A DNA stretch of 64,000 bases from JANYLB01 sp963837715 (GTDB lineage: Bacteria > Actinomycetota > Acidimicrobiia > IMCC26256 > JANYLB01), in NCBI GenBank assembly GCA_963837715.1, contig CAWIOF010000002.1, positions 372,001-436,000 of the forward strand, written 5' to 3'. Below the pieces are notes generated by a model. That model did not search any database. It saw only the letters and a list, made by a program, of their open reading frames with translations, and was not told the origin of the DNA. Positions within the stretch are counted from its first letter, which is position 1, and each line of letters opens with the position of its first letter. Both the position numbers and the translations under genes were made by a program. This document shows, piece by piece, positions 25,331-34,340 of this stretch.

Positions 25331-27688
25331 GTGACGGATCCTCCGCGTAGCCACCTCCCGATCCCCGACCGGGCCGCTCCCGGGTTGACCACCTACGACG
25401 CCCGTGATCCCGACACCGCGTTCGCGCCCATCGAGCCGTTCCTCCCCCCTGCGGGAGCGCCCAACGTGCTGATCGTCCTCCTCGACGACATCGGGTTCGG
25501 TGCGTCGAGTGCCTTCGGGGGTCCGTGCGAGACCCCGGTCGCCGAGCGGCTCGCGGCCGGGGGGCTGAAGTACACCCGGTTCCACACGACGGCACTGTGC
25601 GCGCCGACCCGCAAGGCGATGCTCACCGGTCGGAACCACCACTCGGTGGCGATGGGGAGCATCACCGAGACCGCGACGTCGGCCCCGGGCCAGTCGTCGC
25701 TGACGCCGAACACCAAGGCGCCACTCGCGATGACGCTGAAGTTGAACGGGTACTCGACCGCGCAGTTCGGCAAGTGCCACGAAGTCCCGGTGTGGCAGTC
25801 GTCGCCGATGGGCCCGTTCGACATGTGGCCGTCGGGAGGCGGCGGGTTCGAGCACTTCTACGGCTTCATCGGCGGAGAGAACAACCAGTGGTACCCCGCG
25901 CTGTACGAGGGCTTCACCCCCGTCGAACAGCCGAAGACGCCCGAGGAGGGGTACCACCTCACCGAGGACCTCGCCGACAACGCCATCGACTGGGTGCGGA
26001 CCCAGAAGGCGCTGATGCCCGACCGGCCGTTCTTCATGTACTTCGCACCCGGTGCCACCCACGCACCGCACCACGTCCCGCCGGAGTGGGTCGAGAAGTA
26101 CAAGGGGAAGTTCGCGCACGGGTGGGACGCGCAGCGCGAGATCACCTTCGAACGCCAGAAGGCCCTCGGAGTCATCGCACCCGACGCCGACCTCACCGAA
26201 CGCCACGCGGAGATCACCGGCTGGGACGACATGCCCGCCGAGATCAAGCCGGTGCTCGAACGCGAGATGGAGGTCTACGCGGCCTTCCTCGAGCACACCG
26301 ACCACCACGTCGGCCGGTTGATCGACACGCTGGAGCAGCTCGACGTGCTCGACGACACGATCGTGTACTACATCATCGGCGACAACGGCGCGTCGGCCGA
26401 GGGCACCGAGCAGGGTGCGTTCAACGAGATGGCGAACTTCAACGGCGCGGCCGCGCTCGAGACGCCGGAGTTCATGGCGTCGAAGATCGACGAGTTCGGG
26501 ACCCCCACCGCGTACAACCACTACGCGGTGGGCTGGGCCTGGGCGATGGACAGCCCGTTCCAGTGGACGAAGCAGGTCGCGTCGCACTGGGGCGGCACCC
26601 GCAACGGAACGATCGTCCACTGGCCGAACGGCATCGACGAGCCGGGTGGCATCCGGAACCAGTTCACCCACTGCATCGACGTCGCGCCGACGATCCTCGA
26701 AGCGACCGGCCTTCCCGAGCCGACGATGGTGAACGGCGTGCAGCAGTCCCCGATGGAGGGGACGAGCATGCTGTACAGCTTCAACGACGCCGATGCGCCG
26801 GAACGGCACGACCTCCAGTACTTCGAGATGTTCGGCAACCGTGGCATCTACCACAAGGGGTGGAGCGCGGTCACGAAGCACCGCACCCCGTGGCTCCTGA
26901 ACGCCACCGATCTGATCGCGCTCGACGACGACGTGTGGGAGCTGTACGACGGCACGAACGACTGGACCCAGGCCCACGACCTGTCGGCCGAGATGCCCGA
27001 GAAGCTGCGCCAACTCCAGCGGCTCTGGTTGATCGAGGCCACGAAGTACAACGTCCTGCCGATCGACGATCGCGGTGCCGAACGGCTCAACTCCGACCTC
27101 GCCGGACGGCCGCAACTCATCAAGGGCACCTCACAGCTCCTGTTCCCGGGCATGAAGCGCTTGTCGGAGAACAGCGTCATCAACATGAAGAACAAGTCGT
27201 TCTCCGTCACCGCGAAGGTGACTGTCCCCGACGACCCGTTGGCCGGCGTGATCATCGCCCAGGGTGGTGCGTTCGGCGGCTGGGCGCTGTGGGCCAAGGA
27301 CGGGAAGGCCACGTTCACGTACAACGCGCTGGGGATGATCGAGTTCACGACGGAGGCGACTCAACCCATCGGAGCGGGAGAGCACCAGATCCGCATGGAG
27401 TTCGCCTACGACGGCGGCGGTCTCGGCAAGGGCGGCGACGTGTCGCTCTTCTACGACGGCGATGTCGTCGGCACCGGCCGGGTCGACGCGACGCAGGCGA
27501 TGATCTTCTCGGTCGACGAGACGACCGACATCGGCCAGGACACCGGCATGCCCGTCAGCGCGAACTACCCGAGCGACACCCGGTGCAACGCCAAGATCGA
27601 CCTCGTCCAGATCGACATCGGCGACGACAACCACGACCACCTCATCGACCCGGAGGTGCTCATCCACATCGCGATGTCGAAGCAGTAG
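25331..27688 (+). CDS. Arylsulfatase (type I, formylglycine-dependent)
   Basis: 785 residues, matching the long actinobacterial and proteobacterial arylsulfatase subfamily. Seen: VLIVLLDDIGFGASSAFGG with the metal-binding Asp pair, the formylglycine signature LCAPTRKAMLTGR (C-x-P-x-R), GKCHEVP with catalytic Lys/His, and YIIGDNGASAEG with the second metal Asp/Asn. The C-terminal about 170 residues form a beta-rich extension. It hydrolyses sulfate esters after a formylglycine-generating enzyme has converted the Cys; none is in this window. There is no signal peptide, so it appears cytoplasmic. Start GTG 25331. Confidence 0.93.
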   Translation: MTDPPRSHLPIPDRAAPGLTTYDARDPDTAFAPIEPFLPPAGAPNVLIVLLDDIGFGASSAFGGPCETPVAERLAAGGLKYTRFHTTALCAPTRKAMLTGRNHHSVAMGSITETATSAPGQSSLTPNTKAPLAMTLKLNGYSTAQFGKCHEVPVWQSSPMGPFDMWPSGGGGFEHFYGFIGGENNQWYPALYEGFTPVEQPKTPEEGYHLTEDLADNAIDWVRTQKALMPDRPFFMYFAPGATHAPHHVPPEWVEKYKGKFAHGWDAQREITFERQKALGVIAPDADLTERHAEITGWDDMPAEIKPVLEREMEVYAAFLEHTDHHVGRLIDTLEQLDVLDDTIVYYIIGDNGASAEGTEQGAFNEMANFNGAAALETPEFMASKIDEFGTPTAYNHYAVGWAWAMDSPFQWTKQVASHWGGTRNGTIVHWPNGIDEPGGIRNQFTHCIDVAPTILEATGLPEPTMVNGVQQSPMEGTSMLYSFNDADAPERHDLQYFEMFGNRGIYHKGWSAVTKHRTPWLLNATDLIALDDDVWELYDGTNDWTQAHDLSAEMPEKLRQLQRLWLIEATKYNVLPIDDRGAERLNSDLAGRPQLIKGTSQLLFPGMKRLSENSVINMKNKSFSVTAKVTVPDDPLAGVIIAQGGAFGGWALWAKDGKATFTYNALGMIEFTTEATQPIGAGEHQIRMEFAYDGGGLGKGGDVSLFYDGDVVGTGRVDATQAMIFSVDETTDIGQDTGMPVSANYPSDTRCNAKIDLVQIDIGDDNHDHLIDPEVLIHIAMSKQ

Positions 27689-27722
27689 CGCGAGCGGCCA
27701 CCCCTGTGCCTAGGGTCTGGTC

Positions 27723-28737
27723 ATGAAGATCGACGGGATGATCCAGACGGCCAACCTCTCGCGCGCCGCGTCGTCGGCGAAGGAACTGGAAGACATGGGC
27801 TACGACGGCGGACTCACCGCCGAGATGGCCCACGATCCCTTCTTCCCGATCCTGCTCGCCGCGCAGGCCACGGAGCGGATCGAACTCGGCACCGGGATCG
27901 CGGTGGCGTTCGCGCGCAGCCCGATGACGCTCGCGAACATCGGCTACGACCTCCAGCAGTTCAGCGAAGGCCGCTTCATCCTCGGACTCGGCAGCCAGAT
28001 CAAGGCCCACGTCGAGAAGCGCTTCTCGATGCCGTGGTCGAGCCCGGCGGCGCGGATGCGCGAGTTCATCCTCGCCATGCGCGCGATCTGGGGCTCGCTG
28101 GAACGACGGCGAGAAGCTCGACTTCCGCGGCGAGTTCTACCAACACACCCTCATGACGCCGTTCTTCAACCCGGGCCCGAACCCCTACGGCAGCCCGAAG
28201 GTCTTCCTCGCCGCGGTCGGGGAGAAGATGACCGAGGTGGCAGGAGAGGCGTGCGACGGGATCATCCTGCACGGCTTCACCACCGAGCGGTACGTGCGTG
28301 AGGTGTCGATGCCCGCGCTCGAGCGGGGCTGGAAGGCGGGCGGACGGGAACGCGCCGCCTTCGAGGTGACCGGTCCGATGTTCGTCGTCACCGGTACGAA
28401 CGAAGAGGAGTTCGCGGCCGCACGCACCGGGACGAAGCGGCAGGTCGCGTTCTACGGCTCCACGCCCGCGTACCGCGGCGTCCTCGAGCTGCACGGCTGG
28501 GGCGATCTCCAGACCGAGCTGAACGCGCTCTCGAAGCAGGGTGAGTGGGACACGATGGGCGAGCTCATCGACGACGAGATCCTCGCTGCGTTCGCGGTCG
28601 TCGGCGAGCCCGAGGAGATCCCGGGTCTCCTGCTCGCGCGCTACGGCGACCTCCTCGACCGCATCAGCTTCTACGCGCCCTACCAGTCGGACCCCGACCG
28701 CTGGACCGCCGTCTTCGAGGCCCTCCACAACGCCTGA
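27723..28737 (+). CDS. LLM-class F420-dependent oxidoreductase, frameshifted
   Basis: The first 125 codons (MKIDGMIQTANLSRAASSAK, GTGIAVAFARSPMTLAN, GRFILGLGSQIKAHVEKRF) belong to a luciferase-like, probably F420-dependent enzyme of the TIGR03617-type group. Near 28095 the frame changes. Beyond it the other frame continues with WNDGEKLDFRGEFYQHTLM, GSPKVFLAAVGEKMTEV and CDGIILHGFTTERY to the stop at 28737. Deleting one base in GGGCTCGCTGG (about 28091-28101) restores a protein of about 337 residues. The enzyme would transfer hydride between reduced F420 and an unknown substrate. A hairpin follows its stop. Confidence 0.87.
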
Positions 28738-28759
28738 CCGCCGGCCAGAGTGAAGCCCC

Positions 28760-28810
28760 CGTTCTGGTCATCTGCGGGGCTGGCCTGCAACCGCGCACAT
28801 GACCAGAACG
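28760..28810. terminator. Long hairpin between convergent genes
   Basis: CGTTCTGGTCATCTGCG (28760-28776) pairs with CGCACATGACCAGAACG (28794-28810): a 17-bp stem with one mismatch and a 17-nt loop. It lies between the stops of the LLM gene (28737) and the hydrolase gene (28816), so it can serve both strands. Confidence 0.75.
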
Positions 28811-28815
28811 AGGGG

Positions 28816-29676
28816 TCAGCTCGACGCGGCGAAGGCGAGGATCGAGGCGGCGCAGGCGTCGGGGTCCTCCATCGGCCCGAAGTGGCCGAGGTCGTCGAAC
28901 ACCTCGAGCCGGCCGTGGGGGAGCCGCTCGACGATCATCTGTGCGAGCTTCGGGTTGATCGCGTCGGTGTGCGCACCCGACGCGACGACAACGGGACAGC
29001 CGACGCCCGAGAGGCTCGCCCAGAGTCCGTTGGCGGCACCCATCGCGAACACCGCGGCTTCGTCGGCCGGGGCGCACTTCAGGGTCCACGTGCCGTCGGC
29101 CTGTTCGCGCATCCCGCCGAAGACGTACGCGTGCAACGCCTCGGAGGTGAGCGAGCTCAGCGGCGGCTTCGCGCCGTAGGCGGCGAAGGCTTCGTCGGGG
29201 GACGCCCACACCGCCCGCCGGCGGCGCGCCGCGTTCGACATCGGGTTGTCGGGTTGCGGGTCGAGCGGCGCGTCGCTCGGGAACACGATCGGTTCGTAGG
29301 CCCACACCCGGGGATACGTCCCCGGCCGGTCCAACTCGCCGAGCAGGAGCGCGGTGCCGCCCTTCGAGTGGCCGACGGCGAGGAGCGCGGGGTCGCCGGC
29401 CAGCCCGAGGTGGTCGACGACGGCGAGCGCGTCGTCGGCGAAGCCGGACCAGGCGTACCCGTCGGTGGCGGGGTCGCTGTCGCCGTGACCGCGGAAGTCG
29501 AACGACCACACGCGGCGGCCGGCCGCGACGAGTCGTTCCGCGGTCGGCGCCCACGCGAGCCCGTGGAAGCCAGTGGGATGCGCGAGCAACGTGGGCGGGC
29601 CGTCGCCGCCCCAGTCGTATACGGCGAGGCCGAGCCCGGAGGGTGCGGTGAATCGTTCGGGAGTCGGGAGGTTCAC
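28816..29676 (-). CDS. Alpha/beta-hydrolase
   Basis: 286 residues. Oxyanion region LLAHPTGFHGLAWAP; FDFRGHGDSD; nucleophile elbow GHSKGGTAL (Ser); C-terminal catalytic His in LGHFGPMEDP, with the acid probably near SGAHTDAINP. The fold is typical of esterases and C-C hydrolases; the substrate is unknown. Its GTG at 29676 overlaps the stop of the upstream LLM oxidoreductase by 4 bp (GTGA). The two are thus almost certainly a two-gene operon and may act on the same compound. Confidence 0.87.
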   Translation of the reverse strand: MNLPTPERFTAPSGLGLAVYDWGGDGPPTLLAHPTGFHGLAWAPTAERLVAAGRRVWSFDFRGHGDSDPATDGYAWSGFADDALAVVDHLGLAGDPALLAVGHSKGGTALLLGELDRPGTYPRVWAYEPIVFPSDAPLDPQPDNPMSNAARRRRAVWASPDEAFAAYGAKPPLSSLTSEALHAYVFGGMREQADGTWTLKCAPADEAAVFAMGAANGLWASLSGVGCPVVVASGAHTDAINPKLAQMIVERLPHGRLEVFDDLGHFGPMEDPDACAASILAFAASS

Positions 29677-30839
29677 GAAGACGCGGGTTGCTGCTTCGCG
29701 GCCTGCTCGGCTGCGTGGTCTTCGATGGCCTTGCCGATGGCGTGCGCGGCCTTGCCGACGAACTCGCCACCCGAGCCGGTGACCCAGTCGCACGACGCGG
29801 CCGGCGGATCGAGCTGACCCTGGTACCTCGGCATCACGTACTGGGCGAACAGCTCGTACGAGCGCTTCTGAGCGGCCGGAACGGCCCACTCGTTGGCCAT
29901 GAACAGGAAGGCACCGAACCCACCGTTGCTGGCCTCGACGAGCTCGTCGAGCTTCGCGATCGCGTCGTCGGGCGTGCCGATCACGGCGAAGCCCGACTGC
30001 TTGTTGTTCTCGACGATCTCCTTCGGCGTGTCGCCCTGCACGGGACCGGCCGGGAGGATGTGGGTGAAGTACCGGGAGAACTCGGCGATGCCGTACTCCA
30101 CCTCGGCTTCGGCCTGCTCCCGTGTCTCGGCGAGGTGCATCGGCCCGACGAGGCGCCACTTCGAGCGGTCGGCGACGTGCCCGTGCTCGAGCGCGATCTC
30201 CTCCCACATGTTCCAGTGGTGGCCGAGCAGGTCCATGCCCTGCGAGACCGTCGCCGCGATCGAGAGCATGCCGACGCCGTGCTTGCCGGCCGCCCGGGCG
30301 CCGGTCGGTGAGAACGACGCCGCGACCGCGATGTCGAAGCAGGGATCGGAGTACGGCGCGAGCTGCAGGCGAGCGTCGTTGAGCACGAAGCCCTCGGTCT
30401 CCATCGTCACCGTCTCGCCCGCGAGCAGGGCCATCATCGCGTCGAGCGTCTGCTCCATCCGCGGGCGTTGCCGATCGGCCGGGATGCCGAGCATGTGCGC
30501 GTCGGAGGTGAGCTGGCCCGGACCGACACCGAGCATGACGCGACCGCGCGTGAGGTGGTCGAGCAGCACCATCCGGTCGGCGAGCATGAGCGGGTGGTGG
30601 TAGGGGAGCGAGCTCACACCCGTGCCGAGCTTGATGTGCTTCGTGCGTTCGGCGGCGACCGCGATGAACACCTCCGGCGACGCGATGATCTCGTAGCCGG
30701 CCGAGTGGTGCTCACCCACCCAGGCTTCGTCGTATCCGAGCGCGTCGAGATGTTGGATGAGCTCGAGGTCGCGCTCGAGGGCCAACGTGGGGTTCTGACC
30801 GACGGGGTGGAACGGGGCCATGAAGATGCCGAATCTCAT
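29673..30839 (-). CDS. LLM-class flavin-dependent oxidoreductase
   Basis: 388 residues, a bacterial-luciferase-like monooxygenase. MRFGIFMAPFHPVGQNP, YDEAWVGEHHSAGYEII, GTGVSSLPYHHPLMLADRM and LTRGRVMLGVGPGQL are the usual flavin-binding landmarks, close to the limonene-monooxygenase-like branch. The C-terminal about 60 residues (after YVMPRYQGQLDPP) extend beyond the barrel. It probably oxygenates a hydrophobic substrate with reduced FMN or F420. It overlaps the downstream hydrolase gene. A palindrome lies between its start and the divergent dehalogenase-like gene. Confidence 0.9.
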   Translation of the reverse strand: MRFGIFMAPFHPVGQNPTLALERDLELIQHLDALGYDEAWVGEHHSAGYEIIASPEVFIAVAAERTKHIKLGTGVSSLPYHHPLMLADRMVLLDHLTRGRVMLGVGPGQLTSDAHMLGIPADRQRPRMEQTLDAMMALLAGETVTMETEGFVLNDARLQLAPYSDPCFDIAVAASFSPTGARAAGKHGVGMLSIAATVSQGMDLLGHHWNMWEEIALEHGHVADRSKWRLVGPMHLAETREQAEAEVEYGIAEFSRYFTHILPAGPVQGDTPKEIVENNKQSGFAVIGTPDDAIAKLDELVEASNGGFGAFLFMANEWAVPAAQKRSYELFAQYVMPRYQGQLDPPAASCDWVTGSGGEFVGKAAHAIGKAIEDHAAEQAAKQQPASS

Positions 30840-30862
30840 GGAACGGAGAGCCTAGGGCCGCC

Positions 30863-30880
30863 CTTGACCGGGCGGTCAAG
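30863..30880. promoter_or_regulatory. Perfect operator-like palindrome (TetR type)
   Basis: CTTGACC (30863-30869), a GGGC spacer, and GGTCAAG (30874-30880). It sits in the 60-bp divergent gap between the LLM gene (start 30839) and the hydrolase gene (start 30900), so one bound repressor could control both. The TTGACC..GGTCAA pattern resembles sites of TetR-family regulators of lipid and CoA metabolism in actinobacteria. Confidence 0.55.
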
Positions 30881-30899
30881 ACGGTGCGAGCGTGCCGCG

Positions 30900-31787
30900 A
30901 TGACTCCTGCATCGGTGACGCTCGAAGACTGGCGTGCCCGTGGCCGCATGGTGGCGACCGACAGCGGCGACGTGTTCGTCGTCGAAGCACCTGCCACCGG
31001 CACCGGCTCCGGCGATCCGGTCCTGGTGCTCCACGGATTCCCGACGTCGTCGCACGACTGGGCGCCGGTGGTGCCGGCCTTGGGCACCTCGGGTCCCGTC
31101 GTGCTCCTCGACCTGCCCGGCTTCGGATTGTCGGCCAAGCCCGACCGGGCCTACACGCTGTTCGACCAGGCCGACACGGTGGAAGCCGTCGCGCGGGAGC
31201 TGGGCCTCACGTCCGTCGTGCTCGTCACCCACGACATGGGCGACTCGGTCGGTGGTGAGCTGCTCGCCCGTTCGATCGACGGGAACCTCTCGTTCGGGGT
31301 GAGTCGGCGCGTCGTCACCAACGGATCGATCTACCTCGAGCTCGCGCAGCTCACCGACGGCCAGAAGCTGCTCGAGTCGCTCCCCGACGAGATGCTCCCC
31401 GAAGGTTCGGGACCTCCGCTCGAGGGACTCGCCGCGTCGCTGCGCGCGACGCTCGCGCCCGACGCGACCGTGTCCGACGCCGACCTGCACACCGCCGCCG
31501 AGCTGATCGTGCGCAACGGTGGCAACCGGCTCCTGCCCCGACTCATCCGCTACCTGCAGGAGCGGCGCGAGCACGAGGCGCGGTGGACCGGCGCGATCGA
31601 GCGGCACCCCTCGCCGCTCACCGTGCTCTGGGGAGACCTCGATCCGATCGCGGTCTGGCCCATGGCCGAGCGGCTGCAGGCCGCCCGACCCGACGCCACA
31701 GTCGTCCGGCTCGACGGGATCGGGCACTACCCGATGATGGAAGCCCCGGAGCGGTTCTCGACCGAGCTCGTCACCGCGCTGGCCTGA
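30900..31787 (+). CDS. Alpha/beta-hydrolase of the haloalkane dehalogenase / epoxide hydrolase type
   Basis: 295 residues. VLVLHGFPTSSHDWAP forms the oxyanion region. DLPGFGLSAKP is followed by a nucleophile elbow VLVTHDMGDSVGG, where Asp takes the nucleophile position as in haloalkane dehalogenases and epoxide hydrolases. The catalytic His is in GIGHYPMMEAPERF, with an acid near LWGDLDPIA. The reaction (dehalogenation or epoxide opening) cannot be settled by eye. ATG 30900 is close to the divergent palindrome. The gene ends 5 bp from the converging histidine kinase gene. Confidence 0.87.
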   Translation: MTPASVTLEDWRARGRMVATDSGDVFVVEAPATGTGSGDPVLVLHGFPTSSHDWAPVVPALGTSGPVVLLDLPGFGLSAKPDRAYTLFDQADTVEAVARELGLTSVVLVTHDMGDSVGGELLARSIDGNLSFGVSRRVVTNGSIYLELAQLTDGQKLLESLPDEMLPEGSGPPLEGLAASLRATLAPDATVSDADLHTAAELIVRNGGNRLLPRLIRYLQERREHEARWTGAIERHPSPLTVLWGDLDPIAVWPMAERLQAARPDATVVRLDGIGHYPMMEAPERFSTELVTALA

Positions 31788-31792
31788 ACCGA

Positions 31793-33151
31793 TCAGGCGC
31801 GGGGCGGAGACGGGAGCTCGAACCCGACCACCGCACCGGATCCGTCGCTCCGGTTGGTCGCCCACACGGTTCCGTCGTGACGGGTGACGATCTGCTGGAC
31901 GATCGCGAGCCCCAGGCCGGAACCCGGCTCGGTGCGTGCGCCGACGGACCGGTAGAAGCGGTCGAAGACATGGGGCAGGTCGTCGGCCGGGATGCCGGGA
32001 CCGTGGTCGCGTACCTCGAGGCGCCGGCCCGTGATCGTGATCTCCACCGGACCGTCGCTGTACTTCAGTGCGTTGTCGACGAGGTTGCTGATCGCCCGTT
32101 CCACCATGGCCGGGCGTGCGAGCACCGGCTGCGGATCGTTGACGGTCACCGCCAAGACACGCTCGGTGCGACGTCGGGCTCGCTCGACGACGGCTCGCGC
32201 CAGGTCGGTGAGCTCCGTCGGCTCCGGGGGCTCGTCGTTGCTCGACCGGTCGGTGGCGAGCTCGACGAGCTCTGAGACGAGGTCGGTGAGCTCGTCGACC
32301 TCGAGCCGGATGGCCGTGGCCGCGCGCTGCCGCTGTTCGGTGTCGAGGCGCTCGCCCCGCTCGAGCAGCTCCGCGTTGGTGCGCAGGCTCGTGAGCGGGG
32401 TTCGCAGCTCGTGGCTCGCGTCGGTGATGAGCTGCTGCTGTTGCACGCGCGACGCCGCGAGCGCGTCGACCATGGTCGAGAAGCTCCCCGCCAGGCTTCC
32501 GATCTCCCCACCGCCGTCCTGGGGGACCGGCGCGCTCAGGTCCTGGGTGCGCGCGATGCGCTCGGCGGAGTCGCGCAGTCGTTCGACCGGCCGGACCAGG
32601 CGCCGGGCGAACAACCAGCCCAAGACTGCGGCGGCCGCGATCGCGACGATGCTGAGGAGCGCGAGGCGGAGCGCCAGCGTGGCGAGCACGTCGTCGTTCT
32701 CATCGAGGGCCCGAGCGGTCTGCACGATCCCGCCCGCCGGCCAGGGGACCGTGAGCATCCGGTAGGGCTCACCGTCGATCGTGACCGTCCGCAGTCGAGC
32801 TTCGGCGTCGGAATCCGTCTCCCGGTCCTCGCGATCGACCGGGAGACGAACGGATCCGGGGATGCACAGGGTCACGGTGCCGTCGTCGCTCACGATCTGC
32901 GCGGCCGCCGCGGGTTGGAAGGCGCCGGCGCGGGGGCATCCACCCGGACCTGCGTCGTCGCCGTCTCTCCCCTCGCCGTCGCTGTCACCGCCGCCGACGC
33001 GCCGGGTCGCCTCGGCCCGACCGAGCAACGACTGGTCGATGCTCTGCTCGAGCTCACGCGACGTCGTGACGTACGCGCCGGTGGCGCCGATGGCGCTGAC
33101 GAAGGCGGCGATGACCGCCAAGCCGATTGCGATCCGCCAGCGGAGGCTCAT
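31793..33151 (-). CDS. Sensor histidine kinase (MprB-like)
   Basis: 452 residues with the classical layout. TM1 is at residues 7-27; an extracytoplasmic sensor of about 130 residues contains an Asp/Gly-rich insert (about 53-70); TM2 (LALLSIVAIAAAAVLGWLFA) lies near 160-180. A HAMP domain follows, then the H-box DASHELRTPLTSL, N-box NLVDNALKYS, G1 DHGPGIP, F-box FDRFYR and G2 GSGLGLAI. It autophosphorylates on His and passes the phosphate to the regulator encoded 18 bp upstream on the same strand. The signal is unknown; MprB homologues respond to envelope stress. Confidence 0.93.
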   Translation of the reverse strand: MSLRWRIAIGLAVIAAFVSAIGATGAYVTTSRELEQSIDQSLLGRAEATRRVGGGDSDGEGRDGDDAGPGGCPRAGAFQPAAAAQIVSDDGTVTLCIPGSVRLPVDREDRETDSDAEARLRTVTIDGEPYRMLTVPWPAGGIVQTARALDENDDVLATLALRLALLSIVAIAAAAVLGWLFARRLVRPVERLRDSAERIARTQDLSAPVPQDGGGEIGSLAGSFSTMVDALAASRVQQQQLITDASHELRTPLTSLRTNAELLERGERLDTEQRQRAATAIRLEVDELTDLVSELVELATDRSSNDEPPEPTELTDLARAVVERARRRTERVLAVTVNDPQPVLARPAMVERAISNLVDNALKYSDGPVEITITGRRLEVRDHGPGIPADDLPHVFDRFYRSVGARTEPGSGLGLAIVQQIVTRHDGTVWATNRSDGSGAVVGFELPSPPRA

Positions 33152-33169
33152 GATCCCTGCACGCTCGGC

Positions 33170-33865
33170 TCAGGACCGCTCGCGCACGACGTACCCGACG
33201 CCGCGCACCGTGTGGACCAACCGGGATTCCCCGTCGGCCTCGGTCTTGCGGCGCAGGTATCCGATGTAGACGTCGAGCGAGCGCGAGTTGGTCTCGAAGT
33301 CGAAGCCCCAGATCCGGTCGTAGATGGTGTCGCGCTCGAGCACGATCCCAGCGTTGAGCATCAACAGTTCGAGCAGGTCGAACTCGGTCTTCGTCAGTTC
33401 GAGTGGACGCCCGTCGCGACTCGCGGTCCGGCGAAGCGGGTCGAGGGTCAGATCGGCGACCTCGAGGACCTCGCTCGTGCCGGTCACGCTCGTGCGCCGG
33501 AGCAGCGCGCGCAGGCGGGCGAGCAGCTCGTCGAGCGAGAACGGCTTGACGAGGTAGTCGTCGGCCCCGGCGTCGAGTCCCGCGACCCGATCGGAGATCT
33601 CGTGGCGCGCGGTGAGCATGAGGACCGGAACCTGCGAGTCGGACGCACGGATCCGGCGACACACCTCGAGGCCGTCGAGGCCGGGCATCATCACGTCGAG
33701 CACGACCACATCAGGGACCCGGTGCTGGAACGCATCCATGGCCTGCGTGCCGTCGACGACGGCGTCGGGCTCATAGCCCTCCACCTGCAGGGCCATGACG
33801 AGCGACTCGCGGACGCTGCGATCGTCTTCGGCGACGAGGACCAGGGGTCGGGATCCGGCGCTCAT
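33170..33865 (-). CDS. OmpR/PhoB-family response regulator (MprA-like)
   Basis: 231 residues. Receiver domain: acidic pocket AEDD near the N-terminus, phospho-acceptor Asp in VVVLDVMMPGLDG, Lys in DDYLVKPFS. Winged-helix output domain: LELTKTEFDLLELLMLN, then SRSLDVYIGYLRRKTEA and VRGVGYVV. ATG 33865 is used; another ATG lies two codons further out. Operon with the kinase downstream. An 11-bp-period direct repeat and a long inverted repeat lie in the divergent region just upstream, suggesting control of itself and of the 34017-35915 genes. Confidence 0.93.
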   Translation of the reverse strand: MSAGSRPLVLVAEDDRSVRESLVMALQVEGYEPDAVVDGTQAMDAFQHRVPDVVVLDVMMPGLDGLEVCRRIRASDSQVPVLMLTARHEISDRVAGLDAGADDYLVKPFSLDELLARLRALLRRTSVTGTSEVLEVADLTLDPLRRTASRDGRPLELTKTEFDLLELLMLNAGIVLERDTIYDRIWGFDFETNSRSLDVYIGYLRRKTEADGESRLVHTVRGVGYVVRERS

Positions 33866-33897
33866 GGGTCGCACCCTACGGGCCGGCCGTGAGAGCG

Positions 33898-33963
33898 GCG
33901 TAAGACGCCGGAACCCCCGACTTCTCACCTGGTTCTCGCGTGACTCGATCCGACGTCTTACGC
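33898..33963. promoter_or_regulatory. Divergent regulatory region with inverted and direct repeats
   Basis: A perfect inverted pair GCGTAAGACG (33898-33907) / CGTCTTACGC (33954-33963) flanks a direct repeat TTCTCAC (33922-33928) and TTCTCGC (33933-33939) of 11-bp period. One helical turn between half-sites is the spacing used by OmpR-family regulators, one of which is encoded next to it. Confidence 0.55.
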
Positions 33964-34016
33964 GGATCCCCCACGATGGGCTGGTCCTCATCCACTGATC
34001 CGAGAGGAGCATCCCG

Positions 34017-34340
34017 ATGCCCGAGCGCACCCAGGTGCCGAGACGACGACACCCCGCCCGGAAGGCCCGCCAGGTCGTCGGCGCACTCAGCGCCACGGCC
34101 CTGCTGGGTCTCACCGGCTTCCTCGCCGCGTCGGCAGCGACGAGTGCGACGGCGACGACCACCGCGAAGGTCACCACGACCAGCGAGGAGTCGGAGCACC
34201 AGTCGACCACGCAGTACCGGTCCGACGGGTCGGAGGACTCCGACGACTCGGAGCACTGGTCGGCAACCCCGGCGACCAGCTTCCGTTCCAGTTCGAGCTC
34301 CAGCTCGACCGGCACGGACACGTCGAGCCATGCGAGCTGA
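34017..34340 (+). CDS. Small exported Ser/Thr/Asp-rich protein
   Basis: 107 residues. A basic N-terminus (about 20 residues) is followed by a hydrophobic segment (VVGALSATALLGLTGFLAAS) ending in an Ala-rich stretch with a possible signal-peptidase site near AASAA-TSA. The rest is low-complexity Ser/Thr/Asp/Glu. There is no clear ApbE flavinylation motif (D-x-x-S/G-A/G-T-x-T), although DGSEDSDDS is loosely similar. ATG 34017 has GAGAGGAG upstream. Its 3' end overlaps the ApbE gene by 11 bp, so it is co-translated with it. It could be a partner or acceptor for the flavin or electron-transfer proteins that follow. Confidence 0.72.
   Translation: MPERTQVPRRRHPARKARQVVGALSATALLGLTGFLAASAATSATATTTAKVTTTSEESEHQSTTQYRSDGSEDSDDSEHWSATPATSFRSSSSSSSTGTDTSSHAS

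Noticed and set aside
25094..27115. A 673-codon minus-strand frame over the sulfatase
   Set aside because: The sense strand carries the complete sulfatase active site; the antisense frame has no motif.
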